8,778 bases of DNA from Dehalococcoidia bacterium (GCA_003153075.1 PMBW01000163.1:3825-12602), one strand, 5' to 3'. Numbered from the stretch's first letter, positions 1 through 6,255 are shown. Made by a program: numbers and translations. Notes: generated by a model not told the origin, from the letters alone.

Positions 1-100
1 GACAATCCAGGAAATTTCGGACAACCCTCAGGTTAGGGTAGATATATCAAGTAAATATTAACTTTTTAACGCCCTGTTGGGCATCTGTCATTCTAGCACG

Positions 101-134
101 AATAAGAGGGAGGACTTTCGCCCTCCCTCTTATT
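101..134 (-). terminator. Hairpin terminator after the usp operon
   Basis: A perfect 13-bp inverted repeat (AATAAGAGGGAGG at 101-113, its reverse complement at 122-134) encloses an 8-nt loop. It begins 23 bp after the stop codon of the last universal stress gene. Read on the minus strand, the 3' arm ends in CTCTTATT, so the U-rich part lies inside the stem rather than in a long tail; the symmetric sequence could also act on plus-strand transcription. The hairpin is directly visible; its terminator role is inferred from position and stem strength. Confidence 0.7.
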
Positions 135-157
135 AAAATCAAAGTCAACTCTGTTTT

Positions 158-736
158 CTATAAAGCCTTACCTTTCCTGACCGGCTTGGTTTCCTTAAAA
201 CCGGGCGGTGGTTTTATCATCATCATCGGGATATCCGTCGCGCGAAAAACCTTCACCGCCGCATTTCCGACATCCCATCGCCGCAGTGTTCGTCTTCCGC
301 GGCTGGCCATGACGATCAGGTCGGCTTTTTCTTCCATTGCGAAATGGGGGATTTCCTCTTCGATTTTCCCGATTAGTACGGCAATCGTTGCGTGCACGCC
401 GTCATTTTCCAGTTGCTGCGCTATACGCTGTAAGTACGCGTATCCGGATTTAGCCATTTTCCCGATGGTAACCGGTAAATCTCTCATTGGGTCGGGTGCT
501 ATTTCTCCCCCTACAAAGGCAGAAGGGGTGCCGTAATAGAGGATGTTCTTGGCGAATTTCCCCTCTGTTTGTTCTATACGTTCGCCTTGCGGATTTTTCA
601 CACGTACAGCTTCGGTCACTGTCACCAGTATCACTTGCGGCACCTCGCAGCCCTTGGCGATTTTTTCTACATGAGGCAATACTGTCTCGGCCAGTTTGGA
701 ACCGTCCAGGGGCACTACTATTTTGTTATAGTCCAT
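158..736 (-). CDS. Universal stress protein (UspA family), divergent nucleotide site
   Basis: A 192-residue single-domain Usp-fold protein, probably cytoplasmic. The N-terminus IVVPLDGSKLAE (6-17) is the typical first strand and loop of the family, and DLIVMASRGRR (139-149) is the penultimate strand. The glycine loop that normally binds ATP is degenerate: residues 147-158 read G-R-R-T then G157-N158, where the neighbouring paralogue has G-x2-G and G-S. This copy may therefore not bind ATP (inference). It is longer than the usual 140-150 residues because of an insertion around 45-95 and a basic tail (KETKPVRKGKAL). The ATG is preceded by AAGGAG with 7-nt spacing. It is the last gene of the glgC-GH130-usp-usp run, 37 bp behind its paralogue and 23 bp before a hairpin. 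Confidence 0.93.
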   Translation of the reverse strand: MDYNKIVVPLDGSKLAETVLPHVEKIAKGCEVPQVILVTVTEAVRVKNPQGERIEQTEGKFAKNILYYGTPSAFVGGEIAPDPMRDLPVTIGKMAKSGYAYLQRIAQQLENDGVHATIAVLIGKIEEEIPHFAMEEKADLIVMASRGRRTLRRWDVGNAAVKVFRATDIPMMMIKPPPGFKETKPVRKGKAL

Positions 737-773
737 CTCTAATCTCCTTCAACTACCTTTTCTTGTTTGTATA

Positions 774-1280
774 CTATTTGTTAACAGCTTGTGCTTTCTG
801 TTTCTTATTATCTTTGGTATCAGCCATCCGGCAGCCGGGCGGTGCGATAAGCAGCACCGGGACGGTAGAGTGATGCGAAACCCTGTCTGCTACGCTGCCG
901 AAAAGCCAGCGGGTGATGCCTGAACGTCCATGCGTGGTCATAACGATCAGATCAACCCCGCTTTTTAGCGCATATTTCATTATTTCATCGGCTGCGCTGC
1001 CGAATAATAACATTGATTGCGCATTAATACCGGAATCATTGCTGAATTCCTGGGTGATTGCCTTGATATAGTTATCGGCTTCTTGCTGAATCTGTTCCAG
1101 CAGATTGGAGAATACCACTGAACTGGCGGAAAGGGCGTCCGCTCCGATATAAGTGGGTTCAACCACCCGTAAGAGCACAACTTCGGGTACATTGCAGCCA
1201 ATAGCGATCGCTTTGACATGCTGCAGGGCGCATTCTGCCAGATCCGAGCCATCCAGCGGCACCAGTATTTTTTTATACAT
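774..1280 (-). CDS. Universal stress protein (UspA family), ATP-binding type
   Basis: A 168-residue Usp-fold protein. It opens with KILVPLDGSDLAE and carries the strand-loop VMTTHGRSGITRWLFGSVAD, with G118-x2-G121 and G128-S129 forming the glycine signature for ATP binding. The spacing between the second and third glycine is shorter than the classic nine residues, as in many GRSG-type Usps. Usp proteins are small cytoplasmic, often dimeric, stress or energy-status proteins; the exact target is unknown. The last 20 residues are polar and lysine-rich and probably disordered. The ATG is preceded by AAGGAT at 7-nt spacing. The gene lies 29 bp after the GH130 gene and 37 bp before a second, degenerate Usp gene, so co-transcription is likely. 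Confidence 0.94.
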   Translation of the reverse strand: MYKKILVPLDGSDLAECALQHVKAIAIGCNVPEVVLLRVVEPTYIGADALSASSVVFSNLLEQIQQEADNYIKAITQEFSNDSGINAQSMLLFGSAADEIMKYALKSGVDLIVMTTHGRSGITRWLFGSVADRVSHHSTVPVLLIAPPGCRMADTKDNKKQKAQAVNK

Positions 1281-1309
1281 CTATACCATCCTTTTGGTTA
1301 TGTTTATCA

Positions 1310-2590
1310 TCACCGGCCTGTTTTTCTGACATATTCTTTGCCTTTGATCAACCTGAATATTTTGCGCCCGCATGAAGGGCAAACACCCTGTACGGCATGT
1401 TGCAGATTTTTCAGAACGACATGCCGCGGCTTTTTGATTTCTTTCATCTCACCGCATTTCAGACAATACCCCTGTACTGGCGGAACAGCTGTGTCGGTAA
1501 GTGTTTTAAACTCACGGGCAGATATGCTTGCCGGTTTGATTTCTTTGTGGTTAGTCGTCAGCTCTTCCAGGAAGTAATTTAATTTTGCCGAAGCGACGCA
1601 GACAACCATGTCAGCCCCGCCGTAGTAAACAAAGAGGCGGTCGTTTATGATCACCGCTCCGCAAGGATAGACCACGCCTGATTTCCACCCCTCATTCTCG
1701 TAGGATGCGACCGGTTCTAAAATCGGTTTTTTCGTGCGGGCCAAAACCTTGGTTGGGTCTTTTAGATCGAGCAGCATTGCCCCGATCTTATAGCGTGATT
1801 CATCACAAGTGCCGACGGCCTGATAAATGAGCAACCAGCCGTCTTTGGTTTTCAGTGGGGGTGGTCCGCAACCAACTTTCAGACTGTCCCAATCCGAGCT
1901 TAATGCCCGCGTTGGTATCATGAATTGCCCTTCCAGAAACCTGGTTTTTCCGTCAAAATCCAGGTCGTCAACAAAATCGATCAAGATATTAGGGAAAACA
2001 CGATGGAATATTACATATTTGCCGTTGATTTTCTCCGGTAAAATACAGGCGTTCTTGTCCACAATATAAGGTTTGGAGATCAGTACCGGTTTTTTCCAAT
2101 GCCACCGTTGAGCAAGAAAATCATCCAGGTTAATGGAACTTAAAGCTACCCGCGGCGGGCTGTGCCCGTCGTAAGCTACGTAAGTCATGTATACCTGTTT
2201 CCCGATTCTGGTCAGGCGCGGGTCTTCGCAGCCGCCCATACCGCCGCCGCCGGATACATACAAGCCGGTTATTCCGCCCGTGTAAGGTCGGGTCGGGGTT
2301 ACTCCCTCAAAAGGTTCACGTGGTAAATACACCGGTTTTTCCAGACGTTCCTGAATATGCAGTCCATCCGCGCTGGATGCATACCCCAGTACCGATACAT
2401 CCGTTTCCCCGATCGCCCGGTAAAGGATATGCACCTTGCCGCCTTCATAGATCGCGGCTGGATTAAATACTGCCTTCGTCTCCCACAGATTGGACGGATC
2501 AGGTATTAAGATCGGGTTGTTTTCAAACCTTTCCAGCGTGATCTGGATATTGGACACTCCATTGATTTTATCTTTATTTCTCGCAGCCAT
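1310..2590 (-). CDS. GH130-family glycoside phosphorylase/hydrolase with C-terminal zinc ribbon
   Basis: A 426-residue two-part protein. Residues about 15-340 form a five-bladed beta-propeller of the GH130 type, a family of beta-mannoside phosphorylases and some beta-1,2-mannosidases. Visible landmarks are NPAAIYEGGKVHILYRA (43-59), CEDPRL with the expected general-acid Asp123, the LPEKINGKYVIFHR stretch, WDSLKVGCGPPPLKTKDGW, and YGGAD (323-327). Residues about 373-416 form a separate zinc ribbon with C376-x2-C379 and C404-x2-C407, resembling DUF5679. Where phosphorolytic members commonly have IYHG, this protein has IYQAV (Gln257), so phosphate use is uncertain and hydrolysis is possible. There is no signal peptide, so it should act in the cytoplasm. 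The ATG is preceded by AGAAGG at 9 nt. It lies 64 bp after glgC in the same direction. Substrate cannot be assigned from sequence alone. Confidence 0.9.
   Translation of the reverse strand: MAARNKDKINGVSNIQITLERFENNPILIPDPSNLWETKAVFNPAAIYEGGKVHILYRAIGETDVSVLGYASSADGLHIQERLEKPVYLPREPFEGVTPTRPYTGGITGLYVSGGGGMGGCEDPRLTRIGKQVYMTYVAYDGHSPPRVALSSINLDDFLAQRWHWKKPVLISKPYIVDKNACILPEKINGKYVIFHRVFPNILIDFVDDLDFDGKTRFLEGQFMIPTRALSSDWDSLKVGCGPPPLKTKDGWLLIYQAVGTCDESRYKIGAMLLDLKDPTKVLARTKKPILEPVASYENEGWKSGVVYPCGAVIINDRLFVYYGGADMVVCVASAKLNYFLEELTTNHKEIKPASISAREFKTLTDTAVPPVQGYCLKCGEMKEIKKPRHVVLKNLQHAVQGVCPSCGRKIFRLIKGKEYVRKTGR
1343..1474 (-). other. Zinc-ribbon domain (DUF5679-like) fused to the GH130 enzyme
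   Basis: Residues about 373-416 of the GH130 protein hold two CxxC knuckles 24 residues apart (C376/C379 and C404/C407), with VVLKNLQHAVQGVCPSCG between and around them. That pattern is typical of small stand-alone zinc ribbons annotated DUF5679, which read roughly YC.KC, then VTLKNG, then CP.CG. A linker of about 30 residues separates it from the propeller. Metal binding is inferred from the four cysteines. Confidence 0.75.
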
Positions 2591-2654
2591 TTCTTCTAAC
2601 CTTCTGTCTGGTTACTTCTCCAATACCTATTTTGGGAACCGCAAGGATACTGAT

Positions 2655-3902
2655 TCAAGCGGTAATCCTGTTTTGATTGCTTTTTTGATATCGCCCTTCT
2701 CTATGGTAATTCTCGATGAAAACCTTCCCCAGCGATTCCGTGGGGTTGGAATCAGGCAAGATTTTACAACCGCGGGACACTGCCGTGTGCGACGAGACTG
2801 CCGCATTTTTCCCCAACAAAGTATATTCCGTCATGCCGTTACGGTCGCTGCCAAAACCAACGTAACAGAACTGACCGATATTTACATTTTCATCCGCAAT
2901 ACAGGAATCGACAACACTGTGCAAACCCACCGAAGCGTTCGACATCAGAATCGAATTTTTCACTACGGCCTGTTCATCTACATGGACGCCCGGGGACAGC
3001 ACGGAGTTTTCCACCCGTCCCTTGATCAAGCACCCGGCGCCGATGATGCTGTTCTGGACGTTATCTCCTGAATACTGTTTTAGCGCCTGGTCATTTTCAC
3101 AGGTAAGGATTGGCCATGTTCCCCCCAAAACGAACGGCGGGTCAACGCCTGCCATTTCCAGGCTGGTGGTGTAATAAGCATCGATCGTCCCGACATCCCG
3201 CCAAAAACCATCGTGTTTGTAAGCGTAGACTTTATCCTGTCCGACCATGCCAGGGATAATGGAATATCCAAAATCATGTAGTGAGTCAGCCTCCGCCGCA
3301 TCTTCCATCAACCGTTGTATGAGGACATCCTTATTAAAGATGTAGATGCCCATTGAGACCATATTACTGTGCGGCACATCCGGTTTTTCGATGTATTCTG
3401 TGACATAGCCGTCACCGCGCAGTGTCATTGTGCCGAACCTATGCGCTTCTTCAATCGGCACTGGCACTACCCCGACTGTGACATCGGCTTTTGATTTTTC
3501 ATGGAAGGCTAGCATTTTGCGGTAATCCATCCTGTAAACATGGTCGCTGGGCATGATCAGGATCCTATCAGACGATATTTTTCGAAAATAATCCAATTTC
3601 TGATAAATTGCGTTCGCCGTGCCGGTGTAGGTGCCGTTGTTCTCCGGCTCTAAAATTGCCAGGTTGCTTTTTGGGGCATTCTGACTTTGCCACTGGTAAA
3701 CATAATCAGCCAGTTGGTCACGTTTGTAATCTACCAGCAGCGCGGTGTTACGGATTTCTGAATGGTAACAATTGCTCAGATTGAAATCTATAAACCGGTA
3801 TTTCCCGGCAAAAGGCAATGCCGGTTTTGGCCTGACCTGACAAAAAATATCCATCCGCGTGCCTTTCCCGCCGGCCAGAATTGCAGCTGTCAGCCTGTTC
3901 AT
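2655..3902 (-). CDS. glgC: Glucose-1-phosphate adenylyltransferase (ADP-glucose pyrophosphorylase)
   Basis: A 415-residue protein that matches the usual GlgC length. It converts glucose-1-phosphate and ATP to ADP-glucose, the glucosyl donor for glycogen. The N-terminal nucleotidyltransferase domain shows AAILAGGKGTR (6-16), KPALPFAGKYRFIDFNLSNC (26-45), YTGTANAIYQ (92-101), PSDHVYRMDY with the catalytic Asp120, EYIEKP with Lys173 for sugar phosphate, VSMGIYIFN and FWRDVGTIDAYY. From about 285 onward a left-handed beta-helix of hexapeptide repeats follows. The segment after the glycine loop (MDIFCQVRPKPAL) is unusual: Val23 aligns with the E. coli activator-site Lys39, so allosteric control may differ. 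The ATG has AGGAGG at 6 nt. It is the first gene of the glgC-GH130-usp-usp run. A related NDP-sugar pyrophosphorylase is a less likely alternative. Confidence 0.9.
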   Translation of the reverse strand: MNRLTAAILAGGKGTRMDIFCQVRPKPALPFAGKYRFIDFNLSNCYHSEIRNTALLVDYKRDQLADYVYQWQSQNAPKSNLAILEPENNGTYTGTANAIYQKLDYFRKISSDRILIMPSDHVYRMDYRKMLAFHEKSKADVTVGVVPVPIEEAHRFGTMTLRGDGYVTEYIEKPDVPHSNMVSMGIYIFNKDVLIQRLMEDAAEADSLHDFGYSIIPGMVGQDKVYAYKHDGFWRDVGTIDAYYTTSLEMAGVDPPFVLGGTWPILTCENDQALKQYSGDNVQNSIIGAGCLIKGRVENSVLSPGVHVDEQAVVKNSILMSNASVGLHSVVDSCIADENVNIGQFCYVGFGSDRNGMTEYTLLGKNAAVSSHTAVSRGCKILPDSNPTESLGKVFIENYHREGRYQKSNQNRITA

Positions 3903-3908
3903 TTTTAT

Positions 3909-3914
3909 CCTCCT
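3909..3914 (-). promoter_or_regulatory. Ribosome binding site of glgC
   Basis: A full AGGAGG on the minus strand lies 6 nt before the ATG and fixes the glgC start. Confidence 0.8.
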
Positions 3915-3928
3915 GCCATGGTTACTAA

Positions 3929-3960
3929 TGAAAATTCGGCGATATATTGCCGAATTTTCA
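3929..3960 (-). terminator. Perfect hairpin between the zinc-ribbon gene and glgC (terminator or leader attenuator)
   Basis: A perfect 12-bp inverted repeat, TGAAAATTCGGC (3929-3940) and its complement GCCGAATTTTCA (3949-3960), encloses an 8-nt loop. On the minus strand the 3' arm ends GAATTTTCA, so uridines are inside the stem. It lies 42 bp after the stop of the small zinc-ribbon gene and only 26 bp before the glgC start. There is no room for a promoter between hairpin and glgC, so either glgC transcripts start upstream and carry this hairpin in their leader, or it partially terminates read-through. The structure is visible; the role is inferred. Confidence 0.6.
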
Positions 3961-3998
3961 CTTTCAAATCGATAACAATCGAAACACGAAATCGAAGA

Positions 3999-4026
3999 AT
4001 ATTACAAAGTCATATACAATCGGCAA
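3999..4026 (-). promoter_or_regulatory. Candidate promoter for the glgC operon
   Basis: On the minus strand, TTGCCG (4021-4026) and TAATAT (3999-4004) are separated by 16 bp, a sigma70-like arrangement. The -10 box overlaps the stop codon of the small zinc-ribbon gene. Transcription would start near 3992, giving a leader of about 90 nt that includes the perfect hairpin at 3929-3960. This is pattern matching only. Confidence 0.3.
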
Positions 4027-4229
4027 GGTTCATTCGAACCGCAATCGTGATAAACATGGTTTCCGTATTGCGTAAACTTACGGGTTTGATTTAATGCTCC
4101 TCTGGTAAACCAGACTGTTTCAAATGCTTTACAGGAAGGGCAAAAAACCATTACTTCCTTCGATAAACGGTTATCCTCGGCGACTATTGCATTCGGAACC
4201 AGACGATTTTCCATCACAGACATCGACAT
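4002..4229 (-). CDS. Small zinc-ribbon-like protein of unknown function
   Basis: A 75-residue protein counted from the ATG at 4229. GAGGT lies 8 nt before this ATG; a TTG one codon upstream and an ATG two codons downstream are alternatives. Four cysteines arranged as CPSC (30-33) and, about 30 residues later, HDCGSNEPC (61-69) look like a zinc-ribbon or knuckle, with nearby His58 and His61 as possible extra ligands. Between them is an aromatic and basic stretch (VWFTRGALNQTRKFTQYG). I do not recognise a named family and see no catalytic motif; nucleic-acid or protein binding is possible. It is transcribed divergently from the Cys-rich/Rieske cluster across a 240-bp region and precedes glgC by 99 bp, with a hairpin between. 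Confidence 0.75.
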   Translation of the reverse strand: MSMSVMENRLVPNAIVAEDNRLSKEVMVFCPSCKAFETVWFTRGALNQTRKFTQYGNHVYHDCGSNEPCRLYMTL

Positions 4230-4237
4230 CAAATTGT

Positions 4238-4242
4238 ACCTC
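4238..4242 (-). promoter_or_regulatory. Ribosome binding site of the small zinc-ribbon gene
   Basis: GAGGT on the minus strand, 8 nt before the ATG at 4229. This spacing favours the ATG over the TTG one codon earlier. Confidence 0.6.
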
Positions 4243-4269
4243 GCAAATAAATTGATAATTCAATCCTAG

Positions 4270-4297
4270 TTGAAAAATAATCAAGAAGTTATAAAAT
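4270..4297 (+). promoter_or_regulatory. Candidate promoter for the Cys-rich/Rieske cluster
   Basis: TTGAAA (4270-4275) and TAAAAT (4292-4297) are separated by 16 bp, a reasonable sigma70-like pair. It would give a leader of about 165 nt before the first gene at 4470. The region is AT-rich, so chance matches are likely. Confidence 0.3.
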
Positions 4298-4469
4298 ACG
4301 CGCAGAAAATATAACGAAAATATGGCATTTTTACCGGACTGATTTCCCGAAAATGTTATAAGAATGTAATCAGTTTGGTTGGAATTTTATAACTATTTCA
4401 GATTAATTACCCCATAATTATTTTAAGTTGTTTTGCGGATATTGAATCCCGGTAAAAAGAAGGGGTATC

Positions 4470-4778
4470 ATGCAGACCGGTGTTTCGGTGCATTTTGTGA
4501 GTACTAATGTAAGTAAATGTTTATGTTTCCGTTGCCCGGTGCAAACCTCTAGTCAATGTGTAAGCAGCAAAGTCGCGGAGATCAAAGAAGCCCTGAACAA
4601 ACACCCTTTGATCCGTGAGGAAGTACCCGGTGTGTATTGCGCAGCTGGTCCTGCCACGTGCATGGACATTAAACCGGAACATGAGTGCATGTGCGGAAGG
4701 TGTGTTATTTTCCCTGAGTACAAGCTTTTTAATTTTCAGCCGATGGGGCACTATTGCCGGGACGGCAACGCCAAATAA
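4470..4778 (+). CDS. Cysteine-rich protein with two CxCxxC motifs (DUF2769-like)
   Basis: A 102-residue protein with ten cysteines (17, 19, 22, 30, 57, 64, 73, 75, 78, 96). Two similar knuckles, KCLCFRCPV (16-24) and ECMCGRCVIF (72-81), each carry CxCxxC, and a final YC (95-96) follows. This arrangement resembles small proteins annotated DUF2769, known mostly from archaea and anaerobic bacteria; the function of that family is not established. The cysteine spacing would suit metal or Fe-S binding, which is inference. No signal peptide or membrane segment is visible. The ATG has AAGGGG 4 nt upstream and there is no other Met before the first knuckle. It is first in a plus-strand cluster with an 81-residue unknown and a Rieske protein. 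Confidence 0.8.
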   Translation: MQTGVSVHFVSTNVSKCLCFRCPVQTSSQCVSSKVAEIKEALNKHPLIREEVPGVYCAAGPATCMDIKPEHECMCGRCVIFPEYKLFNFQPMGHYCRDGNAK

Positions 4779-4830
4779 CTTTGAATAGGAATTTTAGAAT
4801 TATTAAAAACAATAGGGAACGATGATTTAA

Positions 4831-4836
4831 AGGAGG
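4831..4836 (+). promoter_or_regulatory. Ribosome binding site fixing a GTG start
   Basis: A perfect AGGAGG lies 5 nt before the GTG at 4842. This supports translation of the 81-residue ORF from GTG, which has no competing ATG nearby. Confidence 0.8.
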
Positions 4837-4841
4837 AAACC

Positions 4842-5087
4842 GTGTTAAGAATCGCTACAAAAACAAAATTGATCCCCGAAGAAGTGATTAAAAAAGCGAT
4901 AAAGTACTTTGGACCGGAAGGTTACAAGCTTAAGATAATAAATCAAACGGAAACATCCGCAGCTTTTGAAGGAAGCGGGGGAACCATCGAGTTATCGGCT
5001 TGTAACGATGACGGTAAAACCACAGTGGATTTTCTTTCGAAGGAATGGGATTTTCAGGTTAAAGAGTTTATCAGGATGATTCGTTGA
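4842..5087 (+). CDS. Small conserved-looking alpha/beta protein of unknown function
   Basis: An 81-residue protein starting at GTG behind a perfect AGGAGG, which makes it a credible gene despite its size. The sequence suggests an N-terminal helix (PEEVIKKAIKYFG), then beta strands (YKLKIINQT, SAAFEGSGGTIELSAC, TTVDFLSKEW), and a C-terminal helix (DFQVKEFIRMIR). This is a helix-sheet-helix layout like small ligand-binding or adaptor folds. It has a single cysteine and no visible catalytic motif. It lies 63 bp after the Cys-rich gene and 37 bp before the Rieske gene on the same strand, so it probably belongs to their transcript and could be an accessory to the Rieske protein (inference). I do not recognise a named family. 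Confidence 0.75.
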   Translation: MLRIATKTKLIPEEVIKKAIKYFGPEGYKLKIINQTETSAAFEGSGGTIELSACNDDGKTTVDFLSKEWDFQVKEFIRMIR

Positions 5088-5124
5088 CTTTATGTAATCT
5101 GAATGAGAAAGGCAGGAGCTGTAC

Positions 5125-5499
5125 ATGGCGGATTTTGTTGAAGTGATGAAAACCAGTGATATTACAGATGGTATGATGAAGCGGTTTGTAGTTGAGGAGC
5201 AAGATATCGTAGTGGCGCGGGTGGATGGAAAATATTATGCCGCGCAGGGGCGCTGCCCCCATATGCGCGGATATTTATCACGCGGCAAATTAAACGGCAC
5301 CGTAGTGACATGCCCCATTCACGGCTCCCGGTTTGATTTGAAGAACGGCAAAGTAGTGCGGTGGGTAACCGGTAAAGGCTTCATGTCTTTGATGGGCAGG
5401 CTGATGTCCGCAATGGGTGCGGCGGCAAAATCAGAAAAGCCGCTGGCAGTTTATGAAGTTAAAATTGACGGCGAACGGGTAATGGTAAAGGTGACTTAA
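5125..5499 (+). CDS. Rieske-type [2Fe-2S] ferredoxin-like protein
   Basis: A 124-residue stand-alone Rieske domain. The cluster ligands are CPH (C44, H46) and CPIHG (C63, H66), in C-x-H-x16-C-x2-H spacing, followed by SRFDLKNGKVV. The extra cysteine pair that makes a disulfide in high-potential bc-complex Rieske proteins is absent, so this is a soluble, low-potential type like those feeding oxygenases or other reductases. Residues about 84-103 form a Met-rich, amphipathic insertion (GFMSLMGRLMSAMGAAAKS) before the last strands, longer than in minimal Rieske ferredoxins. No Tat signal or anchor is present. AGGAG is 6 nt before the ATG. No oxygenase or reductase partner is in the window. It ends 66 bp from a convergent regulator gene. 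Confidence 0.92.
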   Translation: MADFVEVMKTSDITDGMMKRFVVEEQDIVVARVDGKYYAAQGRCPHMRGYLSRGKLNGTVVTCPIHGSRFDLKNGKVVRWVTGKGFMSLMGRLMSAMGAAAKSEKPLAVYEVKIDGERVMVKVT

Positions 5500-5565
5500 T
5501 AAATACCATTGCTTTTAGTGATATTCCGCAATTATTGTTATAGTTATCTATTTATATACTACTCG

Positions 5566-6255
5566 TTATTTATTAAATATATAACCAGTCTTTGGTACCG
5601 TGCTGATAATTTTCGGGTCGGCGGGGTCGACCTCTATTTTTTGCCGCAGGCGGCTGACCCAGGTTCTCAGTATCTGCACATCGTCCCGGTACTCCGGCCC
5701 CCAGACTCTGGCTAACAGGTCGTAATAAACCATCAGGTGACCGGCATTGCCTGCCAGTTCATTCAGTAATAACCACTCGATCCGGGTCAGCTTCTCTTCT
5801 TTGCCGCGGATCAAGATTCGGCGTTCGTCGAAGTTAATATTTAAATCGTGAATCATCAGTTCCTTGGGCGCGCTCTTCCTTTCGGGTGAATTTAACCGCC
5901 GTCGGATTGCTTCGATTCGGGCCACCAGTTCGTCCGGGTTGAACGGTTTCGGCAGATAGTCGTCGGCGCCTAAACCTAGTCCTTTTATTCTATCGGCATC
6001 ATCGCCCCTGGCGCTGAGCATGATCACCGGCACGGTAGAGAAAGCCCGTAATTCTTTTAAGGTTTGAAAGCCGTCCATTTTCGGCATGATGACATCCATC
6101 ACCACCAGATCCGGCTCTTGTCCTTGCACCTGTTCGATGGCATCGATGCCGTTATTGGCTAGAAATACTTCGTAATTCAATAATTTTAACTTGGTCTTGA
6201 GAAAGTTCAGGATACGTTCTTCGTCATCAACCAATAAAATCGAAAATCTTTTCAT
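5566..6255 (-). CDS. OmpR/PhoB-family response regulator
   Basis: A 229-residue protein with REC and winged-helix DNA-binding domains, the standard length. In the receiver (about 4-115), the acidic pocket is Asp10-Asp11, the phosphoacceptor is Asp54 (VVMDVIMPKMDG), the switch residue is Ser81 (MLSAR), and Lys103 lies in YLPKPF. The C-terminal trans_reg domain (about 131-228) shows LTRIEWLLLNEL, the recognition-helix region ILRTWVSRLRQKI, and the wing STVPKTGYIF. It should bind DNA as a phosphorylation-dependent dimer; target genes cannot be told from sequence. GAGGT lies before the ATG. It follows the soluble kinase gene by 26 bp on the same strand and is probably the output of that kinase. 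The 66 bp to the convergent Rieske gene are AT-rich and hold no hairpin I could find. Confidence 0.95.
   Translation of the reverse strand: MKRFSILLVDDEERILNFLKTKLKLLNYEVFLANNGIDAIEQVQGQEPDLVVMDVIMPKMDGFQTLKELRAFSTVPVIMLSARGDDADRIKGLGLGADDYLPKPFNPDELVARIEAIRRRLNSPERKSAPKELMIHDLNINFDERRILIRGKEEKLTRIEWLLLNELAGNAGHLMVYYDLLARVWGPEYRDDVQILRTWVSRLRQKIEVDPADPKIISTVPKTGYIFNK

Larger units (their letters stand above)
4230..4469. promoter_or_regulatory. AT-rich divergent promoter region
   Basis: The longest non-coding stretch in the window separates the minus-strand zinc-ribbon gene from the plus-strand Cys-rich gene. It contains three copies of GTTATAA, two on the plus strand (4288-4294 and 4355-4361) and one inverted (4387-4393). 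It also contains the plus-strand promoter candidate at 4270-4297. I found no convincing minus-strand promoter, no ORF with a ribosome binding site, and no strong hairpin. Promoter content is inferred from the divergent layout. Confidence 0.5.

Noticed and set aside
71..83. Short GCCC-TGTT-GGGC hairpin near the left edge as a terminator
   Set aside because: Only 4 bp of strong pairing and no T tract on either strand after it; the 101-134 hairpin is far stronger and lies closer to the gene.
186..873. Plus-strand ORFs over the two Usp genes
   Set aside because: Low-complexity, Ser/Phe/Arg-rich translations antisense to clear UspA-family genes, without convincing ribosome binding sites.
2490..3071. 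193-residue plus-strand ORF over the GH130/glgC junction
   Set aside because: Antisense to glgC with no family-like motif; explained by the codon pattern of glgC.
3762..4094. Plus-strand 110-residue ORF crossing the glgC upstream gap
   Set aside because: It runs antisense through the glgC start, the perfect hairpin and the zinc-ribbon gene end, with no recognisable domain.
4521..4751. Minus-strand ORF inside the Cys-rich gene
   Set aside because: The plus-strand frame has the paired CxCxxC motifs and a good ribosome binding site; the reverse frame has neither.
5500..5565. Bidirectional terminator between the Rieske gene and the convergent regulator
   Set aside because: The 66 bp are AT-rich but I could not find a stem of more than about 5 bp.
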